Source: Dipteris shenzhenensis (lineage: Eukaryota; Polypodiophyta; Polypodiopsida; Gleicheniales). From it: DNA of 64,000 bases. Positions 44,501-56,500 of this stretch are shown piece by piece (the first letter of the stretch is position 1; each line of letters opens with the position of its first letter). Location: assembly GCA_047967505.1 (NCBI GenBank), contig CM106539.1. One strand, given 5' to 3'. The position numbers were made by a program, and so were the translations under genes. The notes below the pieces were generated by a model that saw only the letters and a list, made by a program, of their open reading frames with translations, did not search any database and had not been told where the DNA came from.

Positions 44501-47500
44501 CCAGTGTCTGTAGGCGTGTGATGAGATGACGAGCTCAAGGTACTGTGTCAAAGGCTTTGCGAAAATCCACAAAGCAGCAATATACCCTCTCCTTCCGTGA
44601 TCTAGCCTCCTCAATGACACTCCTGAGTGTGAGCACGTGATCCATAGTCCCATGGTCTCGCCTGAAACCAGCCTGACCCTCTGCTTTGAGCCCTCTCATC
44701 TCTACGAACAAGCTAACCGACGCATCCAATACAGCTGCATAGATCTTGGACATCACATGTCCAATCATGATAGTCTGTAGTTACTCGGGTCCATGGGATC
44801 CCCTGCCTTGTGGATGGGGGTGATGGTGCTGAGTATCCAAGTGCGGGGGAAGCCAAGGCAAACAGCGTCATTGAATAGCTTTGCTAGGATCGGGGCTAAC
44901 GTGTCGATCCCATATGCGATAAACTCAATGCATAGCCCCTCGTGATCCTTAGCTCGGCCATTGTGCAGTGTCAATGTCGCGTCCTTGACTCCCCCTCTGG
45001 TGAACAACGTGTAAGTGGTGGGGTAAGGTGCGTGTAAGAGATCTAGAGTGGGCTGGTGTGGGACATCATAAAGATGGTGTACATACGTGTGCCAGACTCT
45101 CGTGTCGGTGAGGGGTGATGGAGACCTACGCTCAAGGAATCTCCGCCAAAAATCCTTAGAGTTGTTGCTGTACAAGATGTGCAGCAGCTCCTCATTTCGA
45201 CGAAGAAATGCTTGCTTCTTCCGACGTACGAAACGTCTGTACTTGCATACTATGTCTGGTGTGTTCGGCAGGTGACATCTGGTTTCGAGTCAGAGCTGTC
45301 GGCGATAAGCCTTGCACTCCGCATCGTACCAATTGTTGCAAGGTACAGAACCAAGAGGTGGTGGTCTAGTGGACCGTGTGGTGTGGGGAAAGATTTGGAG
45401 GACAGCCTCGTGGAGTGTGCGACTAATCAGGGCAGCACGGTCCTCTATGAGTGGTATGTGATCGATGTAGGTTAGGAGTCTGTTTAGGCGTCCAGAATAG
45501 GCCGGTGAGAGGCTATGATCAAAGTGTATGTCGTGGTAGGTGTCGTGCTTCCTATGTGGTGTGTGTGGTGTGGCTAAGCGTGGGGTGGCGATAGTGAAGA
45601 ATAGATATGTGTGATCAGCTCCTGGAGGGAGTGGTGCTATGGTGAAGTCGCTGATACATGAAGTGCAGGTAGGTGATCCCATGATATAATCTACTACACT
45701 AGTGCCCCCCCCCCCCGTGTGGGAAGCAAGTAAAACCACCTGAGGAGGGCCATAGGTCAAGCCTGCTGTAGATGATGAGATCATGCATCCTACCCAGATC
45801 AAGGAGTGCATGTCCATATGGTGTAACAGGCCCGTGTCAATCCGATGAGGTCCTGGTCATACCTACTCCGTCTAGGTCCATGTCTGGTAGCATGATAGAG
45901 TCGTCTCGGAAGTCCAGGAGTGAAGTCCCTAACAAGGAGAACTTCCCCGTAGGCTGAAAGGTCTGGGATATCCTGATGTAAGGGTGCATATGGCGATGTC
46001 TCACCCTCCTCTTGTGCCACCTCTTGTGCCACTCTGGCGAAGTGAGATGTGTCTAGCGGAAAGTAGCATATTGCTATGAAAAGGTCACGGGCGTCTATGC
46101 GTCAAATCCGGATCCACATGAATCGGGAATGTGCGTCCTTCCTCTCAATGCAGATGGCTCCAGCGAGGGAAGACCTGTACAATACTACAACCCTGCCTGA
46201 TCCTCGAACTCCTCCTATATCCCTCGTCTCATCCTTGAACGCTGACTCCCATGTGTAGCCACTGACTATCGGTAGTGGACGCTCTAGGCTCTGGTATGTC
46301 TCCGTGTAAAAGTCTCGTCCTGTATAAGACTTCGAGAAGTTCCCTGGGTCTGACTATAAGGTACCATTACAATTCCAAATGGTGCAGTCTAGGGTCTCGA
46401 AAACCTGAGTCTCATAGGCCCCGTCTTCCTAGGAGGTACAGGTGGGAGCTTGACGGGTGCTGGTCAACAACCTACCGTCTCGAACCACGGCCCATTTTTC
46501 CTCCTTGCAGGCAACATCCCGCTGCTGTAGAAGAACTTGTCGCTCCTCAATTTGTAGTGGTGTCAAATCCTCGTCCATGGACAGGGTGGGATGCTCTCGT
46601 AGAGCGGCTTGGCATTGGAGTGTCGCTAGTCGAGCATGTGAATCTCTAAAGTGAATAACTAGGGGCTACTCTCGGTTGGGATCTCTCCCAACACGCCATG
46701 CTTCCTCTATGCCATGGTCAGCGACCCCCATGGTGGTGGTCACAAAGGTGATCGCCTCCTCCATGGGCGTCGTAGTGGTGTTGGCATTGTCTCGCGTGAT
46801 CCCTCGTATCCGGATGTTGAGGGCCTTCAATCCCTCTACTGCTGCTCCTATATGGCGGCTGAAACAATTACCTTTGCGGGCTCCCGTTTCGCCACGTCCA
46901 CCCATCTAGTCGTCTCTGCTTTAGCCGACTGTATCATGGCTATCTGTGCCTCCATCTCTGTGACTGGGGTCCCTCCAGGCGCTACTCTGAGGGTCCCGAG
47001 CTCCTCTCGAAGCTATGTGATGTCGTGTCTGAGTCCCTAGATAAGGGTGTCCTGCTCGTGTATAATGCGGACCTACTCTTGGGTATATCGGACCTGCTCC
47101 TGGGTGTAATGTGTCAGCTCTACTTAACGGACCCGGATGCTGTGTATCTCAGCCAATAGGAAGTCCTAAGCATCTAGTGGGAGCTTGGACTGCTGAGGTT
47201 GTACTGAGGGTGGGGACAACATGATCTCGGCGGGGGAGTGGTATATAGGAGTAGCGAGGCCGGAGGAGGTGATGAAGGGTGGCTGACTGAGAGGTAGAGG
47301 TGATACGAGGAGAAAGTACTGTGGGGCCGTGGTCAGTGGGGCCAGTGGTGAGGCTACTGGAGAGGAGACCTGTGATGATGATGCAATAGAGGGGGAGGAG
47401 AGAGGCAGCGTAGATGATGAGGCAGATGATGGTGGTGAAATAGTGGTAGTAACCATAGAGGTTGAGGATGTGGTGAGCGACATGGGCTTTGGGTGGGCCC

Positions 47501-50500
47501 CTTTCTTCTAGGCCGCGGTGCTGTCCACTGTCAAACCGCTCTGGTTGCTGCGTTTGTTGAAGTCCTCCATACTGAGTTGCTTTTGTGTTTTCGCCTTGTC
47601 ACCGTTCCCCTTCCCCATCTCCACGCGTATGCAAATTTGGACCGAAGGGTCTCCCGCCTAGTCTCCTGTCCTCATCCAAAATCTAGCTGTAAAATCTGCA
47701 TTACTCTCATTATCGAACTGCCTAAACCTCTCCCAACGAAAGGTTAGGTTCTCTTCATTCCTGATGGCATGAAAGTGGCTTTCAATGTTCCACGAACTTA
47801 GCCCATTCATGAATGTCTAGACTCTTTTCCTGTTTGTGACAAAGACCACCACATTAGAGCATCCTTCTACACATGCAATGTGGCAAGAGCAAGCTTCTCT
47901 TGCTTGGTCTTGCCTTGATGGGCAAAGTATAGCTCAAAATGGCGAATCCAATTGAGTATTTTGTCAGCCTCCCTTGCCCCATCATATTTGGGGAACCAAA
48001 TTCTCTCTCGCGGTTGGAATTTGGACCTCTTAGAAGGGGTACTCAACTCTTCATCCCCAAAGTTTGAAGTCCTCTTAGTCCCTAATCTTGTCATAATGGA
48101 CTGCTCAATCATATTGCTAAGCTAGAAAATCAGCTTATCAACAAGAGTCTCCTCTCTTCCTCTTGCACTTGAATTATAATCCATGTGTGCTGGGTTTTGA
48201 GTTGAAAGCGTAAACTCGTCACCTTGTTCTTGGCTGGTCTCATTTCTTCTTTCATTACAAAAGGAGAACTCCCTCTACTGTAAATCTATTTGTGGGTTAT
48301 CATACTCAAGATGTGTGTAACTCTCACCTAATCCATCCTCTTCACGAGGGGGTGAAGGTGTTCTTTCTCTCTCTCCTTGGGGTAATGGAGGAAAAGGAAT
48401 AATTTCATTGTTATATCTCCCTTCCCCTTCCATTCTTTCCTTTTAGTAACACGAGAGAAAATGACTTGCTGTAATTTCAAAAAAGGGGTCTATTTTACAG
48501 CAAAAGTCAAGTGTTGTAGAGTTGGTGGTACTTATCCGACTCCCGCTTCGTTTGTGTTGAGAAGACACTTAAAATGACCTCCTCTTCATTCTCTTTTAAG
48601 TTTTTCTTCTTGTATTTATGCTATAAACTGATACGCTCCGTTTGGGCTACTTGTTTTGAGCAGATTGGAGCTCTAGATACCGTTATAGGGGGTACTTGAT
48701 GGGTGGATCACCCCCTTAAAATCTTGTTCCGATCCAAGTTTCCGTTGGGGAGAATGGGGGGGTCCCTTTTCCTCACGGTTTAAGGATTTTAAGGGTACAT
48801 TCACACAAGGGGGGGGAAGTCACCCCATTAGGACACCCCGTTCACCGTTCAAGACCAAGAATTTTCAGAAATTTCCCTTGTTTCAGAACCTCAAGAATTC
48901 AGGGTTGCTTGGTCAAGAAGGAGTTGTTTGCAACCCGAAAAGTGTGCGCCTTGTGCTGTCCGCAGAGCATGCGTGTCGTCGAGGTTCCGTCGTCAGATTT
49001 CATTGTCTCCCGTTTCCTAGCCGCGTCTTCTTTTGCGGCTTCCGTACTTGCTCCCGTCGTCCTTCTCTTCCGTCATCCGCAGCTGTAACAAGTCATGCCT
49101 TTTCCCCACTAGTGCTTCCGCCACGATTCTGTGCGTTGCTCTCTCACCCTCTTCTCGTCCCGCTTGTCGACCGTCATTGCTCTGATACCAAATGTAAAAA
49201 ACCAGACTTTTCGAGAATGCAAATGTGTGCAATGCATGCAGAATTTGAATGCCAATTGGCCCTCCAATGGGGAAGAGCGCCCTCGTGAGAGTACTTGTTT
49301 CTATTTCAACCTACGTGCAAGGTGGGAGAGAGATGGCGGATGAATGCAATGTGGTAGAGAGAATGCTACGTGAGATTCACAATGAAAGGGTGATACCCTT
49401 TCATTAATGTCCCTTGAGATCACTCAAGTTCCATCTTCCCATTTACACCTACCCTTATCCTATGACCCATGCACCTACTATTCAATGCACTCTTATGCAC
49501 CCTTTCCCTTTCCTATTGCCCCTAGGACCTAGACACATGTGTGCACATCTTTATTACTAATCATTGGCCAATGTTACATAGTTTTGGCAGTACTATTTAC
49601 ACCGCTTGATCGATCATAAATACAAACATATAACTGCACCATCAAATTGGCACCTAACAATAATAAGGTTCTAATGACTATTAATTAACTAAATAATCAT
49701 TTCTCTTGTCATGACACAACACGTATACCTAGAGAGCAGCGGATCTCCATGCTGTGCACACGCACTGATGATTGCCATTGGGTAGATGCGAGCTTCATGC
49801 CATCAACTGAGGATTGAGACAAGGAGACCAACACGCATACCCAGGGAGCAACGGATTTGCATGCTATGCACACTAGGAGTGATTGAGACAAAGGAGCAAT
49901 TTCTTTGTGCCAGCCTAGCCTACTATGAGATCCGAGGGCGATACCAATGTCTCTATCAGGATGGGAGCGGGTTCGGCCCATTGTCACGATTGATCCACTT
50001 CCATGATCAGGTCTGCATTAAACTCTATCTGCTTGAGATGCGCCGACACAGGGATATCTTGCTACAACAAATCAGAGATCAGCAAGAGGTGACCAAACCA
50101 CAAGAAGACACTGAGATTGACCAGACACAGCGGCATGTCACAAATTTCTATGCATTCGAGTCAGCCCCATGGGGATGGAGGAGGAGAAGCTAGATGATAT
50201 GCGGGCAGTATGGATTGCCAATAGAGGATCGCAGAGACCACCATTAAGGAGAATAGGAGAGCAAGAGAGAGCAAACCACACAAGTATACTGAAAGAGATA
50301 GGAAATAAGATACAAGCCTAAGGTTGTCTTAGTGACAAAACCTTATCCTAAGTACTAACTGTAGTTAGGGGTCCTAACTATTGTTACGGGAAAAAACCTC
50401 TAATGAGGGAAAAGTGTCCCTAACCCACTTATTGGTCATACATTGGTCATTGCCATGAATTATGGCGGTAATTCCAACACCCCCTTGCAATGCCAATGTG

Positions 50501-53500
50501 ATGATGTACAAGGAAAGGATTAATCCCTAAAAGGAGATAAGTTTAGGGCATTGCGAAATGCCTCAAACTTCTCACATGGAAGTGCTTTGGTGAAGATGTT
50601 TAAAACAGTGTCATGTGTGGAGACATAGATCATACTGATCTCCCCTACATGCAGCTTCTCTCTAACATAATGATAATGAACCTCAATGTGCTTCGTGCGA
50701 GCATGAAACATGGGATTCTTTGCAACTGCTATAGCACTCCGACCATCAGTGAGAATTGGAGAAGGACCCTCCAATGATGGATGAAGATCAGCAAATAAGC
50801 GGCACAGCCTTACACATTGCTCTGAAAGCTGCCCTGTAATCAGCTTCACATGTGGTGGGAAGTAGCCACAGTAGATTTGTTTCTTACAACAAATGCAAGC
50901 ATATCCCAAAAATAAACAATTACCACTTGTGGACTGCCTAGTGTCATAATCTCCAACCCAATCTGAGTAACTGTAAGCATGCATCTGCAAGTCACCCCCC
51001 TTGGGAAACATCAAGCCATAAGACTTTGTGCCTTGCAAGTAACGGAAAATGTGTTTTACAGCCTGCCAATGTGTTGTCTTTGGGTTGTGCATATATTGCT
51101 CACCTGTGATACTGCAAACTGAATATCGGGCTGTGTATTGCAAAAATAAATGAGGCATCCTACAGCCCGGCTGTAGAGTGTGGCATCTTCTAATCAAGAG
51201 CTTTTGCACATACTTGGATTGAGACATAATAATGCCACGTCTCTCTTGTATAAACTGGATCCCCAAATAAAAATGTAGCATGCCCAAATCTGACACGTCA
51301 AATGTATAGCTTTCAATTCAGCTTCAAAATATGCAATTTTTTCTTCATGTGACCCTGTGAGCAGCATGTCATCTACATAAAGAATGATGACTAAAATATC
51401 CCCCCCATCCTTCTTGATGTACAGTTGGACTGTTATGAAGCCCGTTGCTGGTCATAAAGGCATCAATCTTGGAGTACCATGCATGTGGGGCTTGTTTCAG
51501 CCCGTACAAAGCTTTATTCAGCCTGCAAACTTTATGTGCATTACTCGAAAGTTTAAAGCCAGGAGGTTGCTTGACATAAACCTCTTCCAACAAGTCTTCA
51601 TTAAGAAAAGCTGTTTTTATGTCCAACTAATAAACATTCCAATCAAAATGTGCAGACATAGCATGATAGTGGTCACCTTGGAAGTAGGAGCAAATGTCTC
51701 CACATAATCGATGCCCTTCTTCTGAGCATAGCCTTTTGCAACCATCTGTGCCTTGTACCTGTCAATGGACCCATCTAACTTTCTTTTTACTTTTAAAACC
51801 CATCTGGTACCTATGGCATTATTTCCTGGTGGCAAATCCACAAGATTCCAGGTCTGATTTTTCTCAATAGACTACAACTCATCTTGCATGGCATGCATCC
51901 AATGCACATTGTCCTTAGCTTCTTCAAAAGTATCAGACTCTTCCTCATCAAAAAGAGTACCTGCGTAAGCTGATTCAACAGAAAGAGCTCCCCCTTCATG
52001 CCTTGTTGCACTACGAGTTCTACTAGGCAAAGAAGCATCAAGCCTACTCTCCATGAGAGTTTGGAGCAGCCAATTCGGAACAGTTTTGGCTACATGTGTT
52101 TCTGTAATCTCTTGCCTGACAGCATCTTCCACTGCCTGTGGAGGAACTAAATCAGCCTGTGGGTGAATCGGGGCAAGTGGAACAGGAGGATCTTGCTGTA
52201 AATGCTGGTTTTCAGCAGGGATGTCATATGCAGAACCCAAAGCAATGGGTAGTAATCCCTCAAAAACATCATCTGATGTAGAAGAAGCTGGCACATTAAA
52301 TTCAGCTTGTGTATGTGCTGAATTTTCTGAAAAGATTACATCTCTGCTGCAAAAATCTTATGTGCAGCAGGATTGTAGAGACAGTAACCTTTGCTCTTTG
52401 CACTATACTCAACAAATATACATTTTTAAGTGCCTTGTCTGACAGTTTATGTCGAAACTCAACAAGCACATGGGCATATGCAACACATCTAAAGACACGA
52501 AAGTGTTCACTAAAGGCTTTCTTCCATGCCAAACTTCATAAGGAGTCTTTGTTTTCAAAGCCTTAGTGGGACCCCGATTCAAAATGTAGTTGCCACACAT
52601 GAGACCCTCAAGCCAAAACCTGTGGCAACTTTTTGCTTGTGAGCATGCATCTATCCATCTCCATAAGGGTTCTATTCTTCCGCTCAGCTTTGCCATTTTG
52701 ATGAGGGGTAAGCCTCACTGTAGGCTAATGTGTGATGCCTATAAGCCTCAGATTCATGAGACATATACTCCCCCCCTCTATCTAGGCATAGAACCTGCAC
52801 CTTGAGTCCTGTTTCATTTTCAACCTTTGCCACAAAGTGTCGGGGGGCTGCCACATGGGCAGCACATGGCCTGCCGTGTGGGCAGCACAGTAGCCTGGCA
52901 GAGGCGCAGCAAGGCGCGTGTGTATGGGCTGGAACAGGCCCCTAAAAGAGGCACACAGGAGGTGGGACAGAGGCCGCGCATGTGGCGCAGCAAAAGGCGC
53001 CTGCAAGGGCTGCACAAGGGGCTGACAGAGTCAGCATGAGCAGGGCCAATAGGCGCCTGCATGGGAGACCTGGAGCAGCAGCACATGGGCCTGCAATAGG
53101 CGCAATAGGCACAGACATTGGCAAAAGGGCCTGGCAAAGGCCCTATATAGGGCTGGTTGGACCAGCCAACCAAGTCAGCCAGCAAGCAGACTGGTCGGCC
53201 AGGATGAGGCTCGGTTTTTTGACAGCCCTTGGGGGCCTATAAAAGGAGGGCCTCCAGGCCCTCATATCACATCTTCTGGAGCAGCCAATCCACCAGCAGG
53301 AGGAGCAGCAGCAGGGCTATCTTTGGGCCTATGTTCAGGAGGAGAAAGAGACCTTGAAGCTGCAGACCTAGCTCATAGGAGGCTGCCCACCTAGGCTGTA
53401 CCTAGGCAGGAAGGTGGAGAAGAACATTCTGGACAGAGAGTCTACTACGCTCGAGGTGGAGCACGCGGATTCAGGGTTCTAGAGGAGACTTGTTAGAAAT

Positions 53501-56500
53501 GACCCAACAGAGGGTACGCACAGCGGAAGACTGATAGTACTGCCTAGGAGCTCACACAGTGTGCGTGTGGGGTGTGGAATCACAAACTTCTTAACTTATG
53601 TGCATAGATGTGCAAGCCAGTAAATAGACAATGCTCAGAAACAAATATAGAAGCAACTCTTTATATTTTCGTCCATCCACAAAGTAGGACAGGATACAAT
53701 ACCAAAAGGTTCTCCTACTAAATGTCCAGCACTTCTAGATCTTTGAGCCCACGTGCTCCACCTCGAGCATATGTAGACTCTCTGTCTAAAGTGTTGTTCT
53801 CAACCTTGCTGCCTTAAATGTCAGCCTAGGTTGGCAGCCCCTGCCAAGCTTTGTCTGCAGCACAAAGATCCTCTTGGTCCTCTTGAATGTAGGCCTCAAG
53901 ATAGCTGTTCCACTGCTTCAACCTGCTTGTGAATGGCTGCTCCAGAAGATGATGATCTCAGCAACCTTCTGCCCTAGAAGACAGTCTAGGTTCAGCCTCT
54001 CCGTGGAGCTAAGTCTGCAGCAACACCTCTCTCCTTCACTCTCTGTGTAGAGGCCTAAGTGTTACAATCCCTTAAGCTTGGAGGGCTTCTTCTGCCATTA
54101 TCCACCCAACCATGGATTCTACTCATGAGCTCTTCTCTCGTGACTCCTCAGTCGTGAGGTTCTCTGCCCCCAAACCTCCTTTTTCTTGAGCTCCCTCTAG
54201 AATCCTCCCTCCTAGCCCACTGCATGCCATGTGGACTTCCAGATGCCAAGTGTCCTTCTAGGGGACCTTAGTCTTTACCCCTTCTTGGCATCCCTCTCTA
54301 ATGCTAGGCCCCACTTATACCAAGCCACAATTAATTGCATCCACCGTTGTAGTGTTAAGCCCTCTTTGTTTCCCACCTCACCATAATTGTGTCGTATGGC
54401 TCCAGGATTATGGTTGACATAACATTCCCTTCCCCTTAAGAATGGTTTATGTCCTCAAAAATAAAATTGGGAAACTTCCTCTAGAGATTGCTTAACCTTT
54501 CCCATGTTGAACTCTCTTCAGATCTATCTTTCCACTTAACCAGACATTCTTGCCATATTGTGTGTTGCGTTCTTTTTTCTTGTCTATCTAAAATTCTTCT
54601 TGGTTCATGTGGTAAAGATGCAGGTTCAATGAGTTCAACTAGGACTTCATTTCCAATGAGATTATCATCATCTCCTAACTTTCTTTTTAGCCTTCTAACA
54701 TGAAAAACTGGATGTACTCTACATCCCTCAGGTAAGGCTAATTGTAAGCAGTGTCGTGAATGGTCCACAATACCTAGGAGACAACTTCGGACATTTACCT
54801 GTCTTTAGAGATTCTGAAGATTCAGGTACCTTAAGGTAGACTTTCTCATTTACTTCAAACTCCCACTTTCTACGGTGGGGGTTTGCATAACTTCGTGCTC
54901 TATCCTGAGCTCTTCTTGTTCTATCTTTAGCTAACTTAAGCGTTTGATTCATATCCTCAAGAAAGACTTTGGCCGCTTCAACCTTCTCTTTTTCGAGTCC
55001 CACTGTCATTGGGGCTCTTGGTTGAAATCCATATATCATCATGAATGGACTAAAACCTGTAGCTGAATGCTTGGCATTGTTATATGCAAATTCTAATATG
55101 GGTAGATACTGTTCCCAATTAGTTTGCCGTTTACTTACATATGCTTGAAGCATATCCTCAATGATCTGATTGATCCTTTCAGTTTGACCATCACTCCGTG
55201 GATGATTCGTGGTGCTCATATTCAATGAAGTTTCTAATATCTTAAACACAACTCTCCAAAAATGGTTGTTAAATTTGCTATCCCGGTCACTAACGATACC
55301 GGCTGGTAGCCCATATAATCTATAGATATGCTCCATAAATAGCCTAGCTAATTTTGGAGTTTTAACATCTTCACTGACATGAATAAAATGAGCCATCTTG
55401 GTCAACCGATCCACAATTACCCACACTGAGTTGTGTCCCCTCTGTGTCCTAGGTAATCCCACAATCAAATCCATGGAGATGCTTTCCCATTTGCCCGATG
55501 GAATCTCTAAAGGGTGTAGGAGACCTCCTACCTTAAGGCGTTTAGTCTTATTGGCTGGCATTTTTGGCACTTCAATACATAATCTTGGACGTCCTTACCT
55601 ATTCTTGGCTAAAAGAATTGTCTTTTCAGAAGCACATATGTCTTCTGAATTCCCAGGTGGGCAGCACTCGGACTATCATGACATTCAAAAATAATTTGGC
55701 GCCTAATGTCATTATTATTCGTGACACATACTTCACCCTTTTAGAGCAGGTAGCCATCTTCAATAGTATATTTTTTTCACTTGAGTCCTTCATCACCAAC
55801 CTGTGGTGTGTCGCCATTTCCATGCGACTCCTCAGTGAAAGCCTCTCAATTAGTTGGATTCCTATTTCTAATTGCTTTCCATATTTCAAAGAAGTGAGGA
55901 TCAAAATCACATTTCCCCTTTAAAGACTCTAGGAAATCATTCTGAAATTGAGTAAAACTCAATTCATTAACAATTGGCATTCGGCTAAGACAGCCTGCTA
56001 CCACATTGAACTTCCCTTTCCTATATGTCAATTGTATATCAAACTCTTGCATTAACTCAGCCTATCTAGCTTCTCTACCTTTAAGCTTTGGCTGATTACA
56101 GATCCACTTAATGCTCTCCTGATCAAAGATGATCTCAAATTTTGCACCATATAAGTAGTGCCTTCACTTTTTTAAAGCATAGACTATAGCATATAGTTTC
56201 TTCTCATATGTTGAGTAATTCCGTTGGGCAAGATCTAACTTTTTTGCTTTCAAAAGCCACTAGTCGATCTTTTTATATAAGTACCGCCCCAACAATAAAA
56301 TCACTGGCATCTGTCTCAACCACGAATGGTTCATTGGGATCCACTACTTTTAAGATAGAAGCTGTTGCTATAGCTACTTTTAATTTTTCAAAACTTCTCT
56401 TTTGAGGTTCATCCCATATGAATGTGCTTCTCTTCTCCTTAAGCTGGTCTGTCATTAAAACAGCAATCATAGCGTAATCTTGGATGAATCTCCTATAGAA

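Larger units (their letters stand above)
43720..47690 (-). mobile_element. LINE (ORF1 and ORF2), nearly full length with internal RT deletion
   Basis: On the minus strand: ORF1 from ATG at 47,618 to about 46,670, endonuclease about 46,400-45,480, RT start 45,220-44,400, then a jump to the C-terminal knuckle region 44,370-43,790. The element sits in the gag gene of a gypsy element. No clear poly(A) was seen at its 3' end, which ends near CTTATT (about 43,663-43,720). Stops and frame changes occur throughout, but every section is recognisable. Confidence 0.8.
41814..49715 (-). mobile_element. Ty3/gypsy element split by a LINE
   Basis: Minus-strand order: 5' LTR (49,715-49,193), PBS (49,190-49,179), leader, gag start (about 48,435), gag (48,112-47,690), LINE insertion (about 47,690-43,720), rest of gag (43,658-43,116), protease (43,097-42,333), reverse transcriptase fused to RNase H (42,284-41,814). 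Integrase and 3' LTR are missing. Gag codons resume directly on the far side of the LINE, proving the nested order. Confidence 0.85.
50244..52835 (-). mobile_element. Ty1/copia element with 3' LTR, 5' part displaced
   Basis: Minus-strand order: integrase (52,835-52,302), linker (52,294-51,872), reverse transcriptase (51,841-51,250), RNase H (51,250-50,523), polypurine tract GCAAGGGGG (50,480-50,488) and 3' LTR (50,479-50,244). Integrase breaks off at 52,835 against a GC-rich LTR block. The PBS and partial 5' LTR of the same family stand at 58.5-58.7 kb, so later insertions may separate the two halves. Confidence 0.85.
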
